A DNA stretch of 64,000 bases, taken from Erythrobasidium yunnanense. Taxonomy: Eukaryota > Basidiomycota > Cystobasidiomycetes > Erythrobasidiales > Erythrobasidiaceae. The DNA is taken from assembly GCA_001600175.1 (NCBI GenBank), contig BCJC01000005.1:290471-354470 (forward strand), written 5' to 3'. The position numbers and the translations under genes are program-made. The notes beneath the pieces were generated by a model. It did not search any database. It saw only the letters and a program-made list of their open reading frames with translations, and had not been told where the DNA came from. Each line of letters begins with the position of its first letter. The first letter of the stretch is position 1. Shown piece by piece: positions 1-9,628 of this stretch.

Positions 1-1892
1 TCATTGACGGTGGGGCACCCATTAATTTCCTCTCCACAATCGACATCTCCAAAAAGTATTTCGCGACTGTTCTAGTCTGGATATCATATCCGTCCGCCTT
101 CGAGATTCTCCTTAGGAAGTTAATCGGATTCGGATAAGATAGATCAAAGTCGATCTGTTTGAGGACGTATCGTTCTGCAGACAGGATCTCTTCATCGGCA
201 TAGTGCCCGTCTGACATATGTAAGAAGGAAGACACAGAGGGACAGACGACTTCTTCGTATTTAGCAGCGATGAAGAGCGCTACCAGACCGACGAGCTGGA
301 ACTTGACGAGCGCGACGGTCCGGATGGAAAGGAAGCGGTCGATGATGTTTTGTGCGAGGAAGATGGTTTCGGGAAGAAGGCGGAACTTGCCGTGGCATTC
401 AATGAGCCAGTCGACCAAGATTGAGCGTGCGCCCCAAGTCACTTCAGATTGCTTGTTCATGTACTTCGGGTTTGGCATTGATCGGACCTGGAATACTACA
501 GTCAGCTTCTACGTCCTATGTAGATATAGTTGCAGCTCACCTCAAGCTCCTTCATGTATGCGTGAATCTCCTTAACATACTCTGATACCATGAGTGGATC
601 CTCCTCATCTCCAATATCGAGGTCCTCCCATCCTGCATCTTTCGCATCCTCATCATCGCTATAATCCGTCTCCTCATACACGTCCGGACCATTCGAGCTT
701 TCTCGAACGACGCGTCCAACGATCGAGGCGACTTTGGCGTTATCGACAGCAGCGAGGGGGAGTGCGTCTTCCGGTTCGCTTGCGCGTAGGCGCTTAGAGC
801 GTCTTCTTCCACCGACTGCTGCTCCATCATCGTCTTCTTCATCTTTGACGCTGGAAGGGTTTTCGTCCTCCGCTACTACTTCTTGAATCTCTCGCTTCAC
901 CCGTAGGCCAGCATTCTTGGATGACTTCTTCACTTCCTCAACAGGCTCAGACTTGATATTCGACGACTTCTTCAAGCCTGCATTCTTTGAAGATCCAGCA
1001 GTAGCAGCAGTAGAGACGCTCGACTTGCGAGGGATGTTGGAAGGTACACCAGCAAGCGGAGCACCACGCGTGTTCACGGAAGATGACTGGGAACGGAGTG
1101 ACTTGATGGGCCTGGTGTCGTTGCCAGCGGTACCGTCATCCATCAGAGCGTCACCATCCGCGTCTTGGGCTGCTCCGAGAGACGAACGCGTTCGACGCGC
1201 AATGGGTCGCTGCTGAACGACAGCAGCGGCAGGCTTCTCTGCTACTACTGCAGCTGGCTTTGTTGCTCCTGCTCCTCCTTTGCCCTTCAAGCCGACTTGG
1301 TTGACCTTGTTTGACGAATCTGCTAGAGCTGTTCTCTTTCTAGCACCAACGACAGCGTTGTTGCCCTTGTTGGCAAGAGCACCTCCAGCTGGAGCGCCAG
1401 CAACGGGTACCTGTAGCGATCCAACATTGGCTTATGCGCCCGTCCCTGAACAGAAAGAACAGCAAGGCTCACCTTTCCCTTCAGAGCCAATCCAGCGTTC
1501 TTTGTAGTTCCTACAGCTTTTCCTACACCCTGAGTGACCTTGTTCTCGTCACCAGCGACAGGGTTCTGTCTTGTTGCTCTTCGAGTCTGTTGATTTCGCG
1601 GCGGATGTTGGCGTTGTTGTTGTTGTTGTTTCGGTTTATTTTTGTTATTGTTGTTGTATCGACGACGACGATGTGGATGAGCATTGTTCGAGGTTGATGG
1701 TGCAGCAGGTGCAGGTGCAGCGTCGTTGTTGTTTTCGACAATATTAGGCGCGTCACCGTTTGAGTCGAGGGTAGCGTTCGGGTGAGCGTAAAAGCCGTTT
1801 CGAGCAGGTATACGGATGCGTAGTGGTGCGAGTGTGTGCGGTAGCGGTGAGGTCGACATTGGTTGTAGAGCGGTTGCGAGAGATGGGAGCAT
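1..1892 (-). CDS. B-type (mitotic) cyclin, 3' end outside window
   Basis: Regulatory subunit of the mitotic Cdk1 kinase in the nucleus. Three exons are visible: 1892-1473, 1410-541 and 487-1, with introns 1411-1472 and 488-540. The first 400 or so residues are low-complexity (Q/N runs, K/R- and S-rich patches, acidic blocks). A destruction box RTALADSSN lies near residue 166, which fits APC/C-mediated destruction. The cyclin box starts at the end of exon 2 and continues in exon 3, with LVDWLIECHGKF, IDRFLS, LVGLVALFIAAKYEE and then the second-fold helices LSYPNPINFLRR. The gene runs off the left edge before the end of the C-terminal cyclin fold. The start is the first in-frame ATG; a second ATG at 1859 is possible. 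Assignment to B-type cyclins rests on box sequence plus D-box. The long disordered N-terminus is larger than in yeast Clb proteins. Confidence 0.9.
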
Positions 1893-2648
1893 CGTATCGT
1901 GTCGGGGTCGGAGATGGGCGAAAGTAGAGGAGAGTTTGTGAGTTGAAAGAGGGAGAATAGCACAATCAGTATATGTTGACAGTGTGACAGCTAGGAGTGC
2001 GTCGAAGCCAGGTCTGCTCCCAACTGCGCCCCCCTCGCTAGCTGGTTCCGATAAACAAAGCGCTGAAACTTACAGCCATTCAAGCAGCAGCCAGTGGGTG
2101 TTGATTGTGATTCTGACCACCACAACAGAACAACACAGCTCTTTGCAGCTGGTTCCCGTTTCACGGCTGGCCCAGGAATTCCGAGTGATCAACAAACAGA
2201 GGCCGGTCTAAGGTGGATGGAACAGAATGGTTGGCGTCGTCTTCGTTTGACTGTGGGAATGGCTGTAGTGATGATTGCTGTAGATGCTGAGGATGTATAA
2301 AGTGAAGCAGAGCAGAGCCGCAATGATTGACCGCAGACTCTGAGCTCAGCCAGCTTCTCCTGGGAATGAGGGCGATCGAAAATAAATAGCAGGCGCGTAC
2401 CTCGAAAGAGAAGGGGTTACAGAGTCGAGATGCAAGTATCAATGTAGACAATGTGCAATGTATCTGTAGAGCATCCTCTGCGTGAGCGCGAATAATGCTC
2501 GAAGTTCAACCAGCGAGAAAGAGCTGACGTCGAGGAAGAAAATCGAAGAGATGTAGATATAGACATGCAGGCAGTAGCTACTAACACGGCATGCATCTAT
2601 CTACGAAAAGAGCGAGCCAGACTATGAACAAGAGAGAGACAGAACGAG
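1893..2648. other. intergenic, upstream of the cyclin gene
   Basis: About 750 bases between two minus-strand genes. It should hold the cyclin promoter and the terminator side of the kinase gene. I see no convincing ORF, RNA gene or repeat in it. Short open frames here lack start codons, splice support or recognisable motifs. Confidence 0.5.
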
Positions 2649-4544
2649 CTATGAACGGACAGCCAGACTGCTTCTACGGCCTTCAATGTCACTACTTCGT
2701 CGACAGAGAGGTAGGGATCCTCTTCGTCCATTCCCATACTGCGCATAGTACTGTTCCAAGAAAGCATTCTGAGCGTGTCGAAGGGGAGAGTAGCTGAGCA
2801 TGCTAGGGGAGAGAAGACCATTCGTAGGCGTCAATAGGTGCGCAGTGGGCGTAGCTAGAGGTTTAGAAGAGGAGTTTGAAGATGGGAGTGCGCGTGGTGC
2901 GTAGGGGCCAAAAGAGGAGAAACAGACTTTGTCGAGCGGGTCGATGAGCTCGTCGGCGGGAGTGTCCATGCCTGCGAACCCGCTATCTTGAGTAGACGAA
3001 GATAGAGAGAGCTGACATGGTACAGAGGCAGGAGAAGGAGAGCGGGATCCTGTATTGACGTAGAGCGGAGCAGAAGCAGGAGGAGGGAACCGATATCGCA
3101 GACTGCGAGTAGCTTCTCCTTCTCTTGCACCGTCATACTCACGAGGAGTAGATATAGAAGACGAAGAAGATGAAGATGGGGAGAAAGTAGACTTGGTGGT
3201 ATGTGCGTGTCCATGAGTGATACGCTCGCCCTGAGAATCGGTGACGATAAGCTTTGGTTCTCGACTTGATGCGATCCAGGGGGACTCAGCCGAACCAATT
3301 GCGCCTCCGACTCCCATGTCTATCCAGCTGCCTTCGTAGCAGATGCCAGGTATTCGAGGCGACAGAGCACCGTCTCCAGAGGGATTCGCCATAATGCCAG
3401 TATTGAACGACTCCATAGCTTCCACCTTTCGCCTGATCTGTGAGAGCGAGAGACGGTCCTCTGGACTGATCTTTAGCATGCCAGAGAGGAGAGAATGACA
3501 CTCTTTGCTGAGGTTCGGCAGGATCTCCCAAAGAAAGTTAGGCCCCTGCTTGATGAATTTGTCGAAAGCTTCATCCTGATCCGGGATAGGGAACTGCCAG
3601 GGATTACGTTCGCAGACGAGATTGATAAGAATGATTCCCATCGACCAAATGTCGCTTCGGTGCGTGTCATATCGATGGTACTGCAGCCTTCGTGCAGAAT
3701 GATAGCGCGCATCCTCATCCTGTTCTTTCTCATCCTCGCCCTCATCTTCCTCGTCATCCGAAGAAAAGTCGATCTGGCTATGTTTTGACGAGAAGAATTG
3801 CTTAGTGGAGTTAGGCGGGGAGGGAGGCATGTTCCGGAAGTAGCCAACAGCTTCAGGACTGGCATAGAAGCTTGTGCCGCTCCCGAAATCACCTGTCCAC
3901 CTCTCTTCTGTAGCCAGGCCGAAATCTCCAATGAGCAGCCGACCTGGCGCACCTTCTGCGCCGTCTTGGGTCCAGTACACGTTCTCAGGCTTGAGATCCC
4001 GATGCGCAATTCCTAAGCTGTGCAAGAAGCTCATTCCATCTATCAATTGAAGCATGATAGACTTGACGACTTCGCAGGATTCGCTTAAGCGAAGTTGTGA
4101 AGGCCCCGGAGTAGCGATGATCTGCTCGAATAGATCGCCGGCGGGGCAGTAGGTCGTGACGAGGTAGATGCACGCGGTGGAATCGACGACATTGTGCAGC
4201 TGGATCATGTTGGGGTGTGAAGCTGCGGATGCCCGTTGGTGGATAGCGATCTCGTCTTGAAGATGGATGATGGCGCGAGCGTCGAGTCCAAGCTTTGAGA
4301 TCATCTTGACGGCCTGCATTGACATATGAGTGACAAAGTCAGCTAATAGTTCGTCAGAATGCTTCGGCGGTAGCTGACTTACGTAGTACGGCTCGGGATA
4401 TAGAATATCGTCCATCACTTTCTGCGCCAGCATGACTGTCCCTTCAGCTCCGTAGCCTATGACGCTGGTGAACTCCAGCCTTCCATCATCGATACGCATC
4501 CCGACGAAATGCTCGGCTTCATATAAATGATGTGTTCGGGCCAT
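2649..4544 (-). CDS. Ran1/Vhs1-like serine/threonine protein kinase
   Basis: Protein kinase of about 608 residues after removal of one intron (4314-4382, 69 nt, a multiple of three, so the frame stays open through it). Order of motifs: glycine loop GYGAEG near residue 30, ATP lysine in AVKMI directly after the intron, catalytic loop HRDLKPEN, DFG in IGDFGLA, activation segment ending FYASPE, and SDIWSMGIILINLVCERNPW, a run typical of the Ran1/Pat1, Vhs1 and Sks1 group that controls nutrient response and meiosis in yeasts. An acidic insert (DDEEDEGEDEKEQDED) sits between the activation segment and the SDIWSMG helix. The last 230 residues are Ser-rich and probably disordered. The intron is inferred from donor GTAAGT and acceptor TGCAG and from restored kinase spacing. 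The exact subgroup is an inference. Confidence 0.88.
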   Translation of the reverse strand: MARTHHLYEAEHFVGMRIDDGRLEFTSVIGYGAEGTVMLAQKVMDDILYPEPYYVSQLPPKHSDELLADFVTHMSMQAVKMISKLGLDARAIIHLQDEIAIHQRASAASHPNMIQLHNVVDSTACIYLVTTYCPAGDLFEQIIATPGPSQLRLSESCEVVKSIMLQLIDGMSFLHSLGIAHRDLKPENVYWTQDGAEGAPGRLLIGDFGLATEERWTGDFGSGTSFYASPEAVGYFRNMPPSPPNSTKQFFSSKHSQIDFSSDDEEDEGEDEKEQDEDARYHSARRLQYHRYDTHRSDIWSMGIILINLVCERNPWQFPIPDQDEAFDKFIKQGPNFLWEILPNLSKECHSLLSGMLKISPEDRLSLSQIRRKVEAMESFNTGIMANPSGDGALSPRIPGICYEGSWIDMGVGGAIGSAESPWIASSREPKLIVTDSQGERITHGHAHTTKSTFSPSSSSSSSISTPREYDGAREGEATRSLRYRFPPPASAPLYVNTGSRSPSPASVPCQLSLSSSTQDSGFAGMDTPADELIDPLDKVCFSSFGPYAPRALPSSNSSSKPLATPTAHLLTPTNGLLSPSMLSYSPLRHAQNAFLEQYYAQYGNGRRGSLPLCRRSSDIEGRRSSLAVRS

Positions 4545-5201
4545 AATGTCGAGCTATGAAGTGCGATGCTGAAGGTTGTGCAGGTGCAGTGGGGAAGATA
4601 AGACTGATGGATAATGCTTGTAGCGTAACGAGCGTGGGTGGATCTTGGCAGCGGTAGTGTTTGACCGAGCGTAGTGCACAGACAAAGGAGGGTAAGATAT
4701 CAGCGTCGAATACTCAATCATTCCTTCCAGTACAGTCCAAGAATGTTGAGGGAAGTGTCGAAGAATGCAGCCGAAGCGGATAGCAAGAAACGCGGTTGTT
4801 ACGCCATGCGAAGAATGTTTGAAGGCCTGGATCTGAAGGCCATCGTGCGTACGCATCGAAAATGCAGGCTCGCTTGTGAGAGGTATTGTCTTTCGAAGAA
4901 TGTGCAGGCTGGAACATGTTCCGAAAATGCTCGTTCTGATCGTGTTGCCAGGGGCAGGCAGGGGTTAGGGGAGCCGAAGTGAAAACTTGAAAAGTCGCAT
5001 ATCGCGATTTGAGCCTGCTAGAGTTGTGAGAATTCATCGCGCGCATGCACAGCAGCCAGTCTCTTGTAGCCAGTCTACCGCGGTTCATAGCACACTTTAG
5101 AGTACAAGCCAAGACAGCGCACTTCAACGATATATGCAAATACTATACGTACCAACGGACACTACTGATAACGACTGTTGCGATGCTGGACTGTCTTGCT
5201 T
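4545..5201 (-). promoter_or_regulatory. kinase upstream region with a cluster of CATTCY elements
   Basis: No gene is seen in this 657-base stretch, which is the promoter of the kinase gene. Five copies of CATTCY (or RGAATG on the + strand) fall at 4719-4724, 4740-4745, 4762-4767, 4812-4817 and 4897-4902. CATTCY is the known site of TEA/ATTS-domain regulators such as yeast Tec1. With equal base use, about 0.2 copies would be expected in this span. The copies lie 175-360 bases before the ATG, a usual place for fungal activator sites. Confidence 0.4.
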
Positions 5202-7535
5202 TTAGGCGCTCGTTCCGAAGTACCTATTTCCAAAGTTTCCAACTTCCAGTGCAGACACCACTTAGTGACTACAAGTACAATTCAAGCTCATTTGTGCTCA
5301 CCTCCCGGTAGTATTGCCCAGCATTTCTTGACGGAAGTCTTCGTTTCTTGCGTAACTGAGTCGACATATTGTATCGGGATCTGGCGCTCTTCAAGGCCTT
5401 CATCGACAGCTGATGTGACTATCCTTACGCCTCTGTAGAACACAGTCAGCATGATCTGTGACCAGCCTTCATGAGAGCGAAGCCTACGGGAAAGCGCGGG
5501 CCATCGCATGTACGCCGCCATTAGCTGCCAGAACAAAGCAGCAGAATATGATGCTGCAAAGAGTACGAGATGATTAGTTTACGCCGGACGAACGAGGCCA
5601 GAGCGATCGTACTGTTCCTCCTTCACGCCATGATCGAGCAGTACCCGAATAGCCATCAGGGACGCCGCAGCTGTGCCGATCTGCGAGTCAAACACCAGAA
5701 CGTGCGTCTCTCTTGCAGTAGACCGTTTTTTCAAACGATCCGGAAGCTTGCTATGGAAGAGCAGAGGCTCGCCAGACTCGTCATCTTGCTGGATCAGGAG
5801 GGAGCCCAGTATCGCATCGCGGATGACTCGCCGTAGACCTTTCTCGAAGCACTGACCGGACCGCAGAATCGAGACTCCACAAAGCTGGAAATTAGTGGTC
5901 AGCTACCGCCTGAACCGAATAGCAGGTTCGGCTCACGTGGATGTCCATTTGCTGGCCATCATATTTTGAGCCTTGCGGCGTCGTTATACTCTTCCTCTGG
6001 CATGGAAGCAGCTGTAGTGCCTCCTCGACTATAAGAGTTGACAAGCGGGTACTGAAATGTATGAAGTCTTCGGTAGAGCAGTTCTTGTTACGGATGACAG
6101 TATGTATCCCCTGATCCTTATCAGCACGGTATTATCAGATACGTTAAGGTATCACTCACTGTCAGCTGCGGCCGCTGTTCCAGCACAATAACAGTGGGCG
6201 GTAATATGTTCTTGCCAGACATGGTCCGATTCAGACCAGGCATATTAGTCAGGCCATTCCTATGGCTGAGACTTCGCTCGCCAAGCTGGCGGTGAATATG
6301 AGTAGTTATGAGGTCTATGGCAACCTCGTTTGATGCTCCTGGTACTATCTGCGGGCGAAAGCGTTGGGTATATGATGAAAGCTGGAAAATGCCAGACTTA
6401 CGACATCTGCATGCCGGGAAGTCGGCTGAACAGTCGCGTCGAAGCCTAGTAAGATTGCTTGTCAGGCGAGACCGCTATTATCGGGACAGCAGCATACTCG
6501 GTTTAACATCTGTAACACCACTCAGTATTTGCTATTTATCCGCTATTGGCGAACTTACATCGCAGATATTGGTTGATGATGCCCTGCACGTCTCGTCCAC
6601 GCTCTATCGTATCTCGCTTTATACGCCGTGCAAGCATCAGATCAGAGTCGCATTGTACTAAACACAAGCAGTCAGCTGTGTAAACTGGCTGACGGAAGCA
6701 TACTTACCGAAGATCTTCATGTCCATCAAGCCCCGCAGCTCCGGGTCAGATAGGACGAAGATGCCCTCGAGAATGACGACTGAAGCGCCATAGAGGTATT
6801 GCGTTTCTTCTGTCCGTTGATGTAGTGCGAATGAATAGACAGGTATTTCGCAAGCTTGGCCTTTCCGTAGTTCTGATATACACTCTCGCAAGGTCTCCCA
6901 GTCGAAAGCAGCGGGCGTATCGAAGTCGTATTGATTCTCAAAGGCCTGTTGCGCAGCAGGGCTCTCAGCGTAAGCCGTAAAATCGTCTATTGGCTTGGCC
7001 TTACAAGCTTGCTTTGCTCCGGAGTTAGCGATTTGTAGAAGCTGTCTTGGGAGACAACCAGGACAGAAGGTGCATTGAGAGCTCGCAGAATCTCTCTGTG
7101 CAGCATTGCAGCACGCAGCTTCAGACCTCCGGTCGAAAGGCTTCAGTTTCAGACTCACTGCGCGACTCGGGTCTACCAGTTACATTCGCGTAGGAAGTAG
7201 TATGTCAGTATCATGTAGGTTGGTTGCTAAGAGAAGCCAGGCTATTGCGGAGAGGTCGCGCTGACCTTTCCAGAAGCGCTTCCTCCGGCGATTCCAATCA
7301 CGTAGGCATCCAGAGGCAGGCCATCAACCGTATACCATGGAGCGCGTCTGTACAGTGCAGTGCAAAGGCGTAGAAAACAGCGAGAGGAAAGACCAAAGAG
7401 CCAGTCAGATAGGCGATATCACCATGAACTGAAGGTAAGGCCAGCTGACCCAGGTTGCGCGAGAACTCTGTTCTTTGACCGTGTCGTACGTGAATTCGGT
7501 CCTCTTTCGTCTGTCAAAGATGCTCGAGGAGGCAT
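5202..7535 (-). CDS. URK1: uridine kinase fused to uracil phosphoribosyltransferase-like domain (URK1 type)
   Basis: Pyrimidine salvage enzyme that phosphorylates uridine/cytidine; the C-terminal half is UPRTase-like. I count 14 exons. The start ATG is at 7535. A GRAPWY stretch precedes the P-loop GGSASGK, then come TRVAQEILRALNAP, SQDSFYKSLTPEQ, the YDFDTPAAFDWE stretch, the nucleoside segment IPVYSF, the EGIF Walker-B-like strand, LARRIKRDTIERGRDV, YVKPSFDATVQPTSRHADV and VPGASNEVAIDL. The UPRT part has GVSILRSG, GSLLIQ, VFDSQIGTAAASLMAI, a VRIVTSAVD stretch and the terminal VGNFGNRYFGTSA. Two exons are only 14 nt (7159-7172) and 12 nt (6498-6509). The divergent PRPP loop (FDSQIGT) is usual for eukaryotic fusion enzymes, whose UPRT activity is often doubtful. 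Confidence 0.92.
6498..6509 (-). other. 12-nt microexon of URK1
   Basis: Flanked by acceptor TTACAG and donor GTATGC. It supplies most of YVKPS between YLR and FDATVQP, a run conserved in uridine kinases. Without it the conserved block cannot be read in frame. Confidence 0.8.
7159..7172 (-). other. 14-nt microexon of URK1
   Basis: Flanked by acceptor GGTAG and donor GTGAGT. It encodes TRVA plus two bases, directly after the P-loop lysine, and joins in frame to QEILRALNAP. Confidence 0.8.
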
Positions 7536-7806
7536 CTGTTGCGTTTTCGGTGAAGTCAGAAGGCCAAAAGAAACCTTTTCTGGCTTGACTTCGCTCTGAC
7601 TGCTGATTTTACAGGCTCGGACCTATCAACTCGCACTGAATGACTGCTCACTCTCGATGCTACAGGCTAATGATTGCTGCCCATCTGTCCGGATTCATGC
7701 CAGCGCGCCCATTCTGCCTTTGATGCCATAATGCACCTGGACAAGCTTGTCAACGGCCTAACACTGCAGTATACTTGGCATAGAAGAGCACGCAACTCAA
7801 TGCACC
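7536..7806. promoter_or_regulatory. divergent intergenic region, URK1 / glycosyltransferase
   Basis: The 271 bases between the two start codons must hold both promoters. No clear shared motif was recognised by eye. Confidence 0.4.
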
Positions 7807-9355
7807 ATGTCATCCTTCAATTTTAAAGCGAAACGACAGGCTTTGCTAGGCTATCCTCTGGCTCTTTTCTGTTTCATCTGTCTCTATCGCTGGCGATGGA
7901 GGACTCCCATACATCAGTCAGAGTCAGCAGGCCGGGACATATTCAGCGACGGCAGCAAACCCGGTGGCTTCAGCCAATACCTCGAGACCCGTTTCAATCG
8001 TTCGCAAACGATCTTTGTGACTCTGGTCGACGGCAACTATGTTTCTGCATCCCACAACTTCGAAAACAAGCTGCGCGAGCTCAATCTCGACCATCCGGTA
8101 ATCAATATATGCGCCGACCAGGCATGTCTAGATTACACAGAATATCGCGGGTCGAACGGTTACGGAGGCTATGTTGTGGCAGCATCCATCAATTCGACAG
8201 CTATGGAAGGTTTCGAGAATCAAGAACATATCGCTAGGGTGGGCAAATTTCCGAGGATCAAGTTTCATGCGCTACGAGCACTTGCGAGCGCAGGCTGGAC
8301 TTCGATCTGGTTCGAAGGCGACATCTATCTTACAGACGATCCGTTTCCACACATGCTGAATGCCAGCGAGCTTTGGGATATTCAATTCACCTTTGATGGC
8401 TGGACACTGTAAGTACAGTATACGCAAGACGATCGTATGCCATTGAAGCTAATCCTAACAGTCCAGAGTCAACTTCGGCTGGGTATATACGCGACCCACC
8501 GCAGGCTCCGTTCGATTCTGGAGAGAGCTCTATGAGAATCACTTGAAAAACGTGGCGGAGTGGGACCAAATGCACGTACACCACGCACTGTCTGATGCCA
8601 CTATGACTGGAAACGAAGAAGCGGGCCAGATATTGACTGAAGACGGCCTTCGCGTCTTTGTCCTGCCTTGGCGCAAGTTCTGGGGTCAACACCTTACCGG
8701 AGGCAATCGACATCTGTCAACAAGCGACAAGCCTGTCATGCACCATCTTACTGCTATATGGGGTCCTCTTCGAGCTTTCGTGGCCAAAGAGCGAGGCTGG
8801 TTCACAGATGTCGATGCCTACTACTCTCAGGCTCCTCAGCGGAAGCTTCTTACTACGCCCTATCTTTCAGGAAGCCTTACGGAAGTGACTCAAGCTATGG
8901 TGATCTTACTGTCTATTGGCAAACTGTCGGGCCGTACTGTTTTGCTGCCAGAGCGCATTTTCATCTACGGCATCGAGCGCAACATATCGGAAGTCTTTCC
9001 TATAGGAGCTTTGCTCCCACACATCGAGCTTCTGGAAGGTAAATACTGGATGCACGCAGAGCGATACCTACCGGACATCGAGGACCAACGGAGACGAACG
9101 ACTCGCCGCATTCCTCTCGTGGTGCATCGCACGATGGGCGAGCTGGCGAGGGCCGTTCTCGACAGATCAGACGACATGATTCTATCGCTGGAAGGCTGGC
9201 AGCTGTCATCGTACAGTCAGTGGGATATACAGAGTACGTTCAGCAATACCGAGGCGGAGATGTTCTTGGACCTGCCGGTGTGCAGATCTTGGTATCAGGA
9301 TATGGACTTCAAGTTTAGGTATTACTGCAGCCCTAACGGAGATCACTTTATATGA
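7807..9355 (+). CDS. type II membrane nucleotide-diphospho-sugar transferase-like protein
   Basis: Two exons (7807-8408 and 8467-9355; 58-nt intron), 496 residues. A short basic N-terminus (KAKR) is followed by one hydrophobic anchor around residues 13-30 (LLGYPLALFCFICLY), giving a Golgi-type type II topology. The lumenal part resembles the PF03407 nucleotid_trans family: a FVTLVDGNYV start strand, KFHALRALASAGWTSIWFEGDIYLTDDPFP, then FNFGWVY-like VNFGWVYTRPT, followed by WDQMHVHHAL. The usual DxD metal motif appears as EGD in this protein. The final stretch keeps scattered Cys residues. Substrate is unknown; cell-wall or glycoprotein glycan work is a guess. Confidence 0.72.
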
Positions 9356-9628
9356 TGCAGCTTTCCATGCGACCCTACATGGGTTGTACAACGCTTAAGG
9401 CTAGGAATGCGAAGCTCTCTGAAGCAAGCTAGTCGCAAGAATGTATGGGCATAGCTTATGAACCTCACAAAGAACCTTTATCTCGAAGCTTTCCGCAGTT
9501 CTTGTCTTGATTGCGCCACTTCATTGCTATCAGACCTTATTACGATTTGCATGTTCAACCGAGTTACGACATTAGCATACCTCGAGGGATCTGGCAGAGC
9601 AAGCGCAAGGTAGAAAGGTGAACAGGCC

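Noticed and set aside
3473-4009. 178-codon minus-strand frame inside the kinase gene
   Set aside because: It overlaps the kinase exon in another frame, is Arg/Met-rich and has no motif; a shadow of the coding sequence.
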